Source: Chloroflexota bacterium (lineage in GTDB: Bacteria; Chloroflexota; Dehalococcoidia; DSTF01; JACRBR01). Taken from it: a stretch of DNA of 8,203 bases. Positions 1 through 6,064 of the stretch are shown here, in pieces. The DNA lies in assembly GCA_025355835.1 (NCBI GenBank), contig JANXYW010000152.1:1-8203 (forward strand). Reading direction: 5' to 3'. Numbering within the stretch: the stretch's first letter is position 1; every line of letters starts with the position of its first letter. The notes under the pieces were generated by a model, which did not search any database, was not told where the DNA came from, and saw nothing but the letters and a program-made list of their open reading frames with translations. Position numbers and translations under genes: made by a program.

Positions 1-94
1 GTCCTTACGGCCTCTTCACGACGCTTTGCCTGCGGATCGACGATCGCGCGGACTGAAGTCCACGCTACGTCCTTGGCGGGCGGGCGCATCATCC
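1..94. other. Edge region without a supported gene
   Basis: This stretch lies downstream of the transglycosylase gene and runs off the left edge. Frames are open on both strands, but the plus-strand frame continues straight into the heptamer array and ends in a stop at 214-216, so it gives only a low-complexity tail. A minus-strand ATG pair near 90 also opens a frame off the edge, with no ribosome binding site. The region contains a palindrome at 46-65. I cannot assign a gene here. Confidence 0.5.
46..65. repeat. Short palindrome (GGACT-GA-AGTCC core)
   Basis: A 5-bp perfect stem GGACT/AGTCC (50-54 with 57-61) has a two-base spacer GA. It is extended by GCG/CGC (46-48 with 63-65) across one C-A mismatch. 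It lies outside any supported gene. Palindromes with this core often occur as dispersed intergenic repeats, but only one copy is visible in this window, so calling it a family member is inference. Confidence 0.45.
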
Positions 95-213
95 CGACGA
101 CCGACGACCGACGACCGACGACCGACGACCGACGACCGACGACCGACGACCGACGACCGACGACCGACGACCGACGACCGACGACCGACGACCGACGACC
201 GACGACCGACGAC
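95..213. repeat. Perfect heptamer tandem array, 17 x CGACGAC
   Basis: The array is exactly 119 bp: seventeen uninterrupted, identical copies of CGACGAC. Its last base is also the last base of the minus-strand stop codon of the transglycosylase gene (213-215), so on the mRNA it would start the 3' untranslated region as repeated GTCGTCG. Because 7 is not a multiple of 3, every frame through it encodes a heptapeptide repeat (on the plus strand PTTDDRR), which creates a false open reading frame at 26-253. Perfect identity across all copies suggests recent expansion by slippage, or an assembly-sensitive region. Related TGACGAC runs are at 1966-1993 and 2083-2110. Confidence 0.95.
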
Positions 214-1841
214 TAGTTACGCGTCGTGCCGGGTACGCCAATGGCGACGTTGATGCGGACGAAGACGGCGATGTCGGCGGCTTTGCCGTCCGGGCCGAGG
301 CCCTGGATGTGGACGACGGCGGCGTCGCTGCCGAGCACCTTCGATGGATCGACGGAGATCTTCAGTGTAGCGGTGCGAACGCACGGTGCGCCGGGCTTGC
401 ACGGTAGATCGTTGCCGACGGCGACGCCGGCTTGGTTCGAGACTTTGATCCACGATTTGTTGCTGCTGACGCGCCACGGGATCAGCCCGGTGCCCGTGTT
501 CGAGATCTTCACCTCCGCGGGCGACGCTGACTGACCCGGGCGCACGTTCACGAGCACGATCGGCCGGTCGACGGCGAGCTTCGGCGCGCCCAGCACGAGC
601 GATCGGAGCAGGCTCGATGGGCGCGCGGTTGGGTCGGCGTGCTGCGGCTTCGGTGTCGGGATATCCATCTTGTTGTACGGGTACTGGAAGTTTTGTAGCC
701 CGAGCGGCGAGCGCCAGTACGGGTTGTTGAGGTCGGGCAGGGTTGCGTCCATCGGCTGCCACAGCGGCACGAGCAATGTGCCGGCGGCCGAGGCGACGGG
801 CTTCACGATCGGTGTCGGTTGGTTACCGGTGTTGGGAGCGGGCGTCGGCGAGGCGCCGGCGACGTTTGCTTGCGATGTGCGCGTGGGTGTGACGGCGTTC
901 GCGACGATGTCGCCGCTGGGCGCGACGGCCGCGGCGTCGGCGCTCTTCACCAGCGGCGGGTGCGCCGCGCAGCCGTAGACCAACTCCTGATATGGGTAGC
1001 GGCTGCGATCGTGGCCGAGGCCGTCGTTCTGCGCGCCGCACGAGTACGGTGCGCGCGGCCACGCGGCGTAGATGGGATCCATCGGATGGTTGCTGCGGTT
1101 GGCGCCGGGGCCGGTGAAGCCGTTGTAGCTCCAGACCGCGAAATACCAGTTCTCGACGATGTGCGGATCGCTATTCGTATCGATGCCGACGATCGGGCGC
1201 GCGTCCGGCGCGGCGTTCCATTTGTCGATGAGGATCGCAGCGCCACGGCCGATGTTGTACGCGAAGTGCGTCGCGACGAGCGCCTGCTCGTCTGTCGGCT
1301 GGTTATTTTCGCCCAGTGGCACGGTCATGCCGCTGGTGACTTGCGAGATACCGTATCCACAATCGAACGCCACCAACGCCGGGCCGATTGCGCCGAACGG
1401 CAGATCGGCCGCGCCCTGTGACGACGAGCTTTCGATCCAGCTGATCGCTTTCAACAGCGTCGGCGGCACGTAGACATCCGGCGAACTGACGCGTGACTCG
1501 CGCGTGCCCATGCCGATCGACGCCTGCGAGAAGAAGTGGTCTTTCGGGAAGAGCATGTCGAAGCCGGCAAGTTCCATCGCCTGCATGTACAGGCGGCGAT
1601 CCTCCGTCGTCTCATACGTCAGCGGCGGATCGACGAAGGCGCACGCGCGCGCGACCGGCGCAGGCCGCAGCAGCACGGGCGCGATCGTGGCGGCGGCGAG
1701 GGCGATCGCAGCTGTGAGGCGCCATGTGCGCGCGGCGTTTGACGTGCGACGGCGATCGGGAGCGTTTCGGCGATCTGTGCACGAGGGCGGCTGTTCTGCG
1801 TGTTGAGCAGGACTTGTGCTGCGCGGCCGGCGGTTGACCAA
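213..1841 (-). CDS. Secreted lytic-transglycosylase-like protein with C-terminal BACON-like domain
   Basis: Likely an exported peptidoglycan lytic transglycosylase. From a TTG at 1841 it is 542 residues. An Arg-rich n-region leads to a hydrophobic segment at 42-58 and a possible cleavage site AxA at 64-66. Residues about 125-245 have the SLT (lysozyme-like) pattern: the candidate catalytic Glu137 in AISWIESSS, the GISQVTSGM segment (164-172, matching the family's G-x-x-Q box) and a YNG at 239-241. A Pro/Thr/Ala-rich linker follows. Residues about 425-540 resemble a BACON/Ig-like sheet domain (SNTGTG...W...SW).

The start is uncertain. No ATG or GTG lies just before the signal segment and no Shine-Dalgarno is seen at the TTGs at 1841 or 1847. 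The same frame is open back to an ATG at 2120 that overlaps the propeller gene's stop (ATGA), but that path runs through palindromic repeats and would bury the signal peptide. The next gene upstream on this strand is the propeller protein. Substrate specificity is unknown. Confidence 0.75.
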   Translation of the reverse strand: MVNRRPRSTSPAQHAEQPPSCTDRRNAPDRRRTSNAARTWRLTAAIALAAATIAPVLLRPAPVARACAFVDPPLTYETTEDRRLYMQAMELAGFDMLFPKDHFFSQASIGMGTRESRVSSPDVYVPPTLLKAISWIESSSSQGAADLPFGAIGPALVAFDCGYGISQVTSGMTVPLGENNQPTDEQALVATHFAYNIGRGAAILIDKWNAAPDARPIVGIDTNSDPHIVENWYFAVWSYNGFTGPGANRSNHPMDPIYAAWPRAPYSCGAQNDGLGHDRSRYPYQELVYGCAAHPPLVKSADAAAVAPSGDIVANAVTPTRTSQANVAGASPTPAPNTGNQPTPIVKPVASAAGTLLVPLWQPMDATLPDLNNPYWRSPLGLQNFQYPYNKMDIPTPKPQHADPTARPSSLLRSLVLGAPKLAVDRPIVLVNVRPGQSASPAEVKISNTGTGLIPWRVSSNKSWIKVSNQAGVAVGNDLPCKPGAPCVRTATLKISVDPSKVLGSDAAVVHIQGLGPDGKAADIAVFVRINVAIGVPGTTRN

Positions 1842-1875
1842 TGACAACAGACGGCCGGCGACGTTTCGCGGCTCC

Positions 1876-1906
1876 CGTCCAACAGGCGGGGGCGCCTGTC
1901 CTACAT
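1876..1906. repeat. REP-like palindrome, copy A
   Basis: A 7-bp perfect stem ACAGGCG/CGCCTGT (1882-1888 with 1893-1899) with a GGGG loop lies inside a conserved 31-bp segment that includes flanking CGTCCA and CCTACAT. It is identical to copy B 150 bp downstream and is the reverse complement, with one loop change, of copy C at 4354-4384. Confidence 0.8.
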
Positions 1907-1914
1907 GATCGGCA

Positions 1915-1948
1915 GCGGGCGGGGGCGCGTGTCCTACGTGAGTCGCGC
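1915..1948. repeat. REP-like palindrome, degenerate copy
   Basis: This segment matches 30 of 34 positions of 2032-2065 in copy B, including GTCCTACRTGAGTCGCGC. Two substitutions in the left arm and one in the right arm disrupt the stem. It lies directly after copy A, which suggests tandem duplication followed by decay. Confidence 0.65.
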
Positions 1949-1965
1949 CACTAGTTTCGAGGCTC

Positions 1966-1993
1966 TGATGACTGACGACTAACGACTGACGAA
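1966..1993. repeat. Imperfect heptamer run, 4 x TGACGAC
   Basis: Four units (TGATGAC, TGACGAC, TAACGAC, TGACGAA) close the first composite repeat. The unit differs from the 95-213 array only by T for C at the first base. Confidence 0.75.
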
Positions 1994-2025
1994 ACAACAG
2001 ACGGCCGGCGATGGTTCGCGGCTCC

Positions 2026-2056
2026 CGTCCAACAGGCGGGGGCGCCTGTCCTACAT
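2026..2056. repeat. REP-like palindrome, copy B
   Basis: The 31-bp sequence is identical to copy A, with stem arms 2032-2038 and 2043-2049. It is followed by GAGTCGCG and then a heptamer run. Confidence 0.8.
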
Positions 2057-2082
2057 GAGTCGCGCTATCTTCGCTGCGGCTC

Positions 2083-2110
2083 TGACGACTGACGACTGAC
2101 GACTGACGAC
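2083..2110. repeat. Perfect heptamer run, 4 x TGACGAC
   Basis: Four identical TGACGAC units end six bases before the stop codon of the propeller gene (2117-2119, minus strand). Like the 17-copy array at 95-213, this run therefore begins almost at the end of a minus-strand gene. Confidence 0.85.
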
Positions 2111-2116
2111 CGAAGA

Positions 2117-3292
2117 TCATGGCAACCACCCCACGATCTGGACGTCGGCGCTCTCCGATACGCGATCGCGCGCGCCATCGTGGACGAGCTCGACGTGGCT
2201 GGCGCTTGCTTCCGACGGCATCTTGCCGTCGACGGCGCGCACGGCGAGCGATTTGCCGTCCGGCGACCAACCTAGTGGCAAGTCGATGCGGTCGTTGTTC
2301 GCGGTGATTGCAGTCGCGCCGCCCGCAACATCGATCGATGTGGCGTTGGCGCCGCCATCAAGGTTCAGTGACGCGATCGTGAGCTTGCCGTCAGCCTTCC
2401 ACGTGGGGTTCAGTTCGCCGCGCGCGATGCCTGTGCTCGGCGGGCCAGACTGCAGGCTCGCTGATGCGACGGCATCGGACGCGGCGCCCGTCGAGAGGTT
2501 TAGCGTTTTGGCGATCACGGCCGGCGCACGGCCGCCTTCGGCGACGGAGTACGCGAGCGTTGCGCCGTCCGGCGAGAGCCGCCAGTCGCGCGCGATCTGG
2601 TCGCTCAGGTGGGCGATCTTCGTCTCGGCGGCGCCGTCGGTCGCGATGCTGTAGAGATCGGTACCTGTGTTGTTGAGCGCGGCGAAGTAGAGCTTCGCGC
2701 CATCCGGTGCAAAGGCGATCGGAAACACCGACGCCGTGGTCCACGTCGTCAGCGTCGCGCGCGATCCGTCGCGGCCGAGCAGCAGCAGCTCGAACGAGCC
2801 GGCGGCGTCGGCCGCGGGCGTGTTCTTGCGCACGACGATCGACGAGTTATCGGGCGACCAGATGGGGGCGATCAGCAGATCGACGTCACCGGCGAGCGGC
2901 GTCACGTCGCCGCTTACGCTGACGATCGCGGCGTTGGCGGGCGCATCCGGACCGGGCTTCGTCGTGTCGGACGGCAGTGCGGTGTAGGCGATCGCTTTCC
3001 CGTCCGGCGAAAGCGTGGCGAAGATGCCGTAGCCAGGTGCGTGATCGATGGTTGCGATCGTCGTGCGGGCGCTGACGTCGTTCGGGTCGAGGGCGACGAT
3101 CGTGTCGGCGCTGTCGCCGAATTCGCTGACGAGCAGGCGCTGGCCGTGGCCCTGGATCTGCTGGAATGCGGAGGGGGCATCGTGAGGCCGTACGGAATCG
3201 ATAGCGAACCAGCCGCCCGCGGCAGTCGCGGCGAGGGCGCCAGTGACGATCACCGGCTTGGCGATCACGGTTAGCGCGCGGACGATGATCAT
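2117..3292 (-). CDS. Membrane-anchored TolB-like PD40 beta-propeller protein
   Basis: A 391-residue protein of unknown specific function. An N-terminal membrane segment (residues about 13-31, after a short positive head) should leave a periplasmic or extracellular domain. Six PD40/TolB-type repeats are visible: LSPDGKAIAY, WSPDNSSIVV, FAPDGAKLYF, LSPDGATLAY, WKADGKLTIA and WSPDGKSLAV. These fit a six-bladed propeller like that of TolB, which is usually a protein-binding scaffold. No catalytic residues can be pointed to and no other Tol-Pal gene is nearby, so it should not be called tolB.

I chose the ATG at 3292. It has GGAGGGAG upstream, though about 13 nt away, and leaves a normal anchor. 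The in-frame ATG at 3340 has no ribosome binding site and would begin inside a hairpin. The gene lies 101 bp after the DedA gene and just before the transglycosylase, so co-transcription is plausible. Confidence 0.85.
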   Translation of the reverse strand: MIIVRALTVIAKPVIVTGALAATAAGGWFAIDSVRPHDAPSAFQQIQGHGQRLLVSEFGDSADTIVALDPNDVSARTTIATIDHAPGYGIFATLSPDGKAIAYTALPSDTTKPGPDAPANAAIVSVSGDVTPLAGDVDLLIAPIWSPDNSSIVVRKNTPAADAAGSFELLLLGRDGSRATLTTWTTASVFPIAFAPDGAKLYFAALNNTGTDLYSIATDGAAETKIAHLSDQIARDWRLSPDGATLAYSVAEGGRAPAVIAKTLNLSTGAASDAVASASLQSGPPSTGIARGELNPTWKADGKLTIASLNLDGGANATSIDVAGGATAITANNDRIDLPLGWSPDGKSLAVRAVDGKMPSEASASHVELVHDGARDRVSESADVQIVGWLP

Positions 3293-3305
3293 AGGCGAAC
3301 CGTTC

Positions 3306-3338
3306 TCCCTCCCTGGAGGCTCGCTCGCCGAAGCGAGC
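3306..3338 (-). promoter_or_regulatory. Leader of the propeller gene: SD and hairpin
   Basis: On the minus strand a 7-bp hairpin GCTCGCT/AGCGAGC (arms 3332-3338 and 3319-3325, 6-base loop) comes just before the purine-rich Shine-Dalgarno GGAGGGAG (3313-3306). The SD itself can pair with an adjacent CCTCC (3315-3319), although the loop would be tight. No T-tract follows, so the hairpin is not a classic terminator for the DedA gene. It could modulate ribosome access. This is inference from base pairing only. Confidence 0.35.
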
Positions 3339-3393
3339 ATGATGAGCCGCGCCTATCTATTCGTTCGCGCCGGTACCCCGCCAGGACCGGCAG

Positions 3394-4065
3394 CTATGAT
3401 GCGGGCTTCGCGCTTGTGTCGTCGCCCCAGGCGCGCCGCACATGCCGTACGACGTACCACACTAGTACGACGAGGATGACCGCAGCGATCGGATAGTCCA
3501 GCGGTTTCATCGCTGTGCGAAGGTCTTCCCAGTTCTTGCCCAGTTTATACCCACCGTAGGCAAGGCCGGTAGACCAGATGAATGCGCCTGCGAACGTGTA
3601 GGCCGTGAATTCGCCGATCGGCACGCGCGAGATCCCCGCGGGCACACTAATGAATGTGCGCACGACGGGCAGCAATCGGCCGCCGAACACGGCCCATTTT
3701 CCCCATCGATTGAAGAATCGATCGGCGAGATCAAGATCGTGGCGTGAAACGAGGATGTACTTTCCGTACTTCTCGGCGAAGGGACGGCCGCCGTAGCGCC
3801 CGGCGTAGTACGCGATCCACGATCCCACGGTGTTGCCGACAGCGCCGTAGAAGCCGGCGAGCAGCACCCACTCGACGCCGTGACCCTTGGCTTCGATCAG
3901 CTTCCATCCGGCGAGCGGCATGATCAGCTCGCTGGGCAGAGGGATGGCGGCCGATTCTATCGCCATCATAAAGATGACGCCGGGCCAGCCGACGGCGTTG
4001 TAGACGCCGGTGATGAAATCGAGAAGTGAGTTTTCGATGCCGCTTAACAAAACACCACCGCCCAA
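3394..4065 (-). CDS. DedA-family membrane protein (SNARE-associated/VTT domain)
   Basis: A 223-residue polytopic inner-membrane protein of the DedA/VTT family. Several members of this family move undecaprenyl phosphate or other lipids across the membrane and affect envelope stress tolerance. Family marks are clear: ES..IPLPSE (37-46, acidic/proline re-entrant motif), GS..AYYAGRYGGR (81-94), and FGGRLLPVVRTFIS.PAG.SR (127-147) with the conserved arginines 130, 136 and 147. Membrane segments fall near residues 25-55, 66-88, 150-172 and 191-208. The length is normal and no defect is seen.

The start codon is TTG at 4065, with AAGGG about 4 nt upstream. A second TTG six codons in (4050) is possible. 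A promoter-like pair lies at 4119-4148. The propeller gene follows after 101 bp. Which paralogue this is cannot be told from sequence alone. Confidence 0.93.
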   Translation of the reverse strand: MGGGVLLSGIENSLLDFITGVYNAVGWPGVIFMMAIESAAIPLPSELIMPLAGWKLIEAKGHGVEWVLLAGFYGAVGNTVGSWIAYYAGRYGGRPFAEKYGKYILVSRHDLDLADRFFNRWGKWAVFGGRLLPVVRTFISVPAGISRVPIGEFTAYTFAGAFIWSTGLAYGGYKLGKNWEDLRTAMKPLDYPIAAVILVVLVWYVVRHVRRAWGDDTSAKPAS

Positions 4066-4087
4066 CCACCCTTCGCCGCGCTACGCG

Positions 4088-4103
4088 AGCCGCACATGCG
4101 GCT
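4088..4103 (-). promoter_or_regulatory. Hairpin in the DedA gene leader
   Basis: A perfect 6-bp stem AGCCGC/GCGGCT with loop ACAT lies between the predicted transcription start (about 4112) and the TTG start at 4065. It could affect translation, or be one more palindrome of the island to its right. Confidence 0.35.
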
Positions 4104-4118
4104 TTCCGCGGCCCCGCG

Positions 4119-4148
4119 AGTCTAGCCAGCGCGTCGGAAAGGTGTCAA
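4119..4148 (-). promoter_or_regulatory. Sigma70-type promoter of the DedA gene
   Basis: On the minus strand there is a perfect -35 TTGACA (4148-4143), an 18-bp spacer, and a -10 TAGACT (4124-4119) that matches TATAAT at 4 of 6 positions. It would give a leader of about 46 nt before the TTG start at 4065. No other -35/-10 pair of this quality was seen for the minus-strand genes, so it may drive all three. Confidence 0.55.
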
Positions 4149-4286
4149 TAGGCGATCGTGCGCAGGTATGCGAAACGACGGATGCCGGCGGCCGATCGTT
4201 TGGCATCGTAGCATGGGCTTCCTAGCCCTCGCGGTGCTCGGGGTTCGCACTCGCGGCATGGTCCGGGCGAGACTCACAGGTCTCCT

Positions 4287-4463
4287 GCGGCGACTCTCCG
4301 ACCGGGGACGGCTGTGCCACTCTTTTCTGCGGATCCGCCATGGGGCCGGCACGATGTAGGACAGGCGCCCTCGCCTGTTGGACGATGCTTCGTTCAAGCA
4401 CGATGGGTCGTCACCGGAGCACAATGGGAGTGGCACAGCCGTGGTCGCGATGTGAGTCGCCGC
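4287..4463. repeat. Inverted-repeat-bounded element around REP copy C
   Basis: Outer arms 4287-4322 and 4428-4463 are imperfect inverted repeats of 36 bp. They contain a perfect 15-bp match (4308-4322 with 4428-4442, ACGGCTGTGCCACTC) and a perfect 10-bp match (GCGGCGACTC, 4287-4296 with 4454-4463), with equal 11-bp spacing on each side. The 177-bp unit encloses REP copy C and has no gene. It resembles a MITE or a clustered palindromic element. No target duplication is evident. Confidence 0.5.
4354..4384. repeat. REP-like palindrome, copy C (inverted)
   Basis: This 31-bp segment is the reverse complement of copies A and B with a single difference, in the loop (CCCT instead of CCCC). Stem arms are 4361-4367 and 4372-4378. 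Unlike A and B it carries no GAGTCGCG-heptamer tail, so the palindrome core is a separable unit. Confidence 0.75.
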
Positions 4464-4471
4464 GCGGGCTG
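4460..4471. repeat. Left arm of hairpin interrupted by the IS
   Basis: CCGCGCGGGCTG is the exact reverse complement of 6084-6095 on the far side of the insertion sequence. Four bases (GAAA) separate it from the IS end. Confidence 0.7.
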
Positions 4472-4475
4472 GAAA

Positions 4476-4491
4476 GAGCCTGTCTCAAAAC
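4476..4491. repeat. IS1182-family element, left inverted repeat
   Basis: The terminal sequence GAGCCTGTCTCAAAAC matches the right end with one mismatch at position 13 of 16. Confidence 0.85.
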
Positions 4492-4577
4492 GCCGGGTGA
4501 GCGGTGGGGACGGCGCGGAAGATACACGGGCCGCATGGGGAACAGCCCGATCGCGACGGGCGATACAGCGAGCGCGG

Positions 4578-6011
4578 TCAGTTGGAGGCGAATGCACCAC
4601 GCTGCCAGCCGCGGGCCAGCGCCCGCAGGTTGAAGCAGGTCGCCAGCCACGACCACTCGGCACGCACCGCTGTGGCCCCGCGCAGCAGGAAGCGGCGTGC
4701 TCCCTGCTGGTCTTTGAGCACGCTGAACACCGGTTCGATGAGCCAGCATCGGCGCCGGAAGAGCGCCCGCGCCTCCGCGCTTGCCTGCCACGCGCGATGG
4801 TCGTGTAACGCCGCGTCGTGCGGTCCCGCCCGGATCGTCCGCCCGTTGCGTGTGTCGCGGGTACAGGCGCCAAAGGCCGGGCAGGCAGCACAGACGCCGC
4901 GCGCCGCCCGGTACTGTCGCACCGTCCCGCCGTTGCGGTCATGCGTGTTGCCGGAGAAGCTCAGTGTCTCGCCCGCCGGACAGGTGTAGGTGTCGCCCGT
5001 GCGATCGTACGCGAACTGCTCCTTGTGATACGGACGCGTGAGCGCCGCCTGCTGCTGATCCGGCATCACGACCGTGCGCCCCTGCTCCGCACAGGCGGCG
5101 AGGTTCGCGCCCGAGTGGTAGCCCGCGTCGGCGAGCGTCACCGCGCTCGCGACACCACTGTTCGCTTCCGCCTGTTCCATCATCGGCAGCAGTTCGTGCG
5201 CGTCGTTCACCTCTGGCGTGAGGTCTGCCGCCGTGATGATCTGGCCGCCACCCGCAGATGCGGCGACGGGCGACGCCATCGCCTGCACGTTGTGGCCCGT
5301 GATGAAGCCGCGGCGCGTCCGCAGCAGCTTCGCATCCGGGTCGCTCAGATTGACGGTCCGCGGCCCGTCCTCCGCGGTCACCCGCGCCAGCGCCGCGCGC
5401 ACCTGCGCCCGCAGCACCTCGGCGCGGAGACGTGCGGGCAGCCGCGGCAGCGCCGGATTGTCTGACGCCGCCTGCTGGGATTCAAGCTCTGCGATGCGGG
5501 CATCGGTACGGTGCAAGAGCCGCTCCAGCCCCGCGGCATCGAGCGTGCGCTCCTGCGCGGCGTTGCCGTGCACGCGCGTGCCATCGACCGCCTGCAGGGC
5601 CAGGTCAACGAGGCCGAGCGCGACGGCTGTGCGCACGCTGCGTTTGAGCAGGGCGCGCATCCCGTCGCGGTGCTGCTGGTAGAACCGCCATAGGGTGTTG
5701 TGATCCGGCTGCTGGAATCCCGTCAGCCAGAGATACGGAATCTGCTCATGGCAGGCGGCCTCCAGCTTGCGGGACGAGCGGACGCCGGTCATGAAGCCCA
5801 GCGCCCAGACCCCGAGCAGCGCCCGCGCATCGTACGCCGGTGCGCCCTCCGGATCGCCGTGGCGGATGATCCCCATCTCCGCCCACGCCTCAGCATCGAT
5901 GGCGTCGATGAAGGCGCCGACAAAGCGCGCCGCATGATCGGGCGCGAGCGCGTCATCGAGGGACGGCGGCAGCAGCCATTGCTGCTCCCGGCTGAACGCA
6001 CGTACGGGCAT
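4578..6011 (-). CDS. IS1182-family transposase
   Basis: A 477-residue DDE transposase that catalyses cut-and-join of the element's ends. The N-terminal DUF772-type region covers about 45-125 (YDARALLGVWALGFMTGVRSSRKLE). The catalytic residues are Asp143 (AVDGTRVHGN), Asp295 (LADAGYHSG) and Glu426 (WLIEPVFSVLKDQQG, with the typical downstream R/K region). A likely coiled or helical insertion at about 155-215 precedes the second Asp. A Cys cluster (344, 374, 377, 383), typical of this family's C-terminal half, may bind zinc.

The ATG at 6011 has a strong AAGGAGG five bases upstream (6017-6023). The length is normal for the family and no frameshift or stop is seen, so the gene looks intact. It is the only gene within the inverted repeats. 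Confidence 0.96.
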   Translation of the reverse strand: MPVRAFSREQQWLLPPSLDDALAPDHAARFVGAFIDAIDAEAWAEMGIIRHGDPEGAPAYDARALLGVWALGFMTGVRSSRKLEAACHEQIPYLWLTGFQQPDHNTLWRFYQQHRDGMRALLKRSVRTAVALGLVDLALQAVDGTRVHGNAAQERTLDAAGLERLLHRTDARIAELESQQAASDNPALPRLPARLRAEVLRAQVRAALARVTAEDGPRTVNLSDPDAKLLRTRRGFITGHNVQAMASPVAASAGGGQIITAADLTPEVNDAHELLPMMEQAEANSGVASAVTLADAGYHSGANLAACAEQGRTVVMPDQQQAALTRPYHKEQFAYDRTGDTYTCPAGETLSFSGNTHDRNGGTVRQYRAARGVCAACPAFGACTRDTRNGRTIRAGPHDAALHDHRAWQASAEARALFRRRCWLIEPVFSVLKDQQGARRFLLRGATAVRAEWSWLATCFNLRALARGWQRGAFASN

Positions 6012-6016
6012 GCCGG

Positions 6017-6023
6017 CCTCCTT
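6017..6023 (-). promoter_or_regulatory. Ribosome binding site of the transposase
   Basis: AAGGAGG on the minus strand, five bases before the ATG at 6011. It settles the start, since the next in-frame Met is at residue 46. Confidence 0.8.
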
Positions 6024-6064
6024 GCCTCATCTCCACCATCGCATCATGATCGCACGCGGCCCGA

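Larger units (their letters stand above)
1842..2116. repeat. Composite palindrome-heptamer repeat block
   Basis: This 275-bp gap between the propeller gene's stop and the transglycosylase is almost wholly repeat. Two units follow each other directly: 1844-1993 and 1994-2110. The first 65 bp of each unit match at 63 of 65 positions, exactly 150 bp apart. Each unit runs from an ACGGCCGGCG stretch, through a palindrome (ACAGGCG-GGGG-CGCCTGT) and GAGTCGCG, to CTCTGA and about four TGACGAC heptamers. The first unit has an extra degenerate palindrome (1915-1948). One minus-strand frame stays open throughout, giving the peptide THVGQAPPPVGREPR twice. I read this as repeat-derived, not functional protein. 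Confidence 0.85.
4149..4475. other. Gene-free palindrome island left of the IS
   Basis: No supportable gene lies between the DedA promoter and the insertion sequence. The open frames here are short, Arg-rich and lack start signals. It holds a bulged hairpin (4230-4255: CGCGGTGC pairs with GCAC-T-CGCG), a 5-bp hairpin GAGAC/GTCTC (4269-4284), a 15-bp inverted repeat (4308-4322 with 4428-4442) and REP-like copy C (4354-4384). The right edge is the left arm of the hairpin interrupted by the IS. Confidence 0.6.

Noticed and set aside
95..213. CRISPR array or plasmid iterons
   Set aside because: The 7-bp units have no spacers. CRISPR repeats and iterons are longer, and no cas or rep gene is nearby.
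26..253. Plus-strand frame encoding a PTTDDRR heptapeptide repeat
   Set aside because: The repeat peptide is a forced result of a 7-bp tandem array. There is no ribosome binding site, and it overlaps the end of the transglycosylase gene.
819..1421. Plus-strand open frame of 200 codons
   Set aside because: Antisense shadow of the transglycosylase, Arg/Val/Ala-rich with no domain and no start signal.
1842..2270. N-terminal extension of the transglycosylase frame back to 2270
   Set aside because: It overlaps the end of the propeller gene, then runs through palindromes and heptamers, and would place the signal peptide far inside the protein.
2609..3274. Plus-strand open frame of 221 codons
   Set aside because: Antisense to the propeller gene. 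The PD40 repeats on the other strand are convincing and this composition is not.
2117..3292. True TolB of a Tol-Pal system
   Set aside because: PD40 repeats alone are not specific. It has an N-terminal membrane anchor and no tolQ, tolR, tolA or pal gene is adjacent.
4314..4989. Overlapping open frames on both strands around the transposase 3' end
   Set aside because: They cross the IS boundary, are Arg/Ala-rich and have no recognisable domain. They are shadows caused by high GC.
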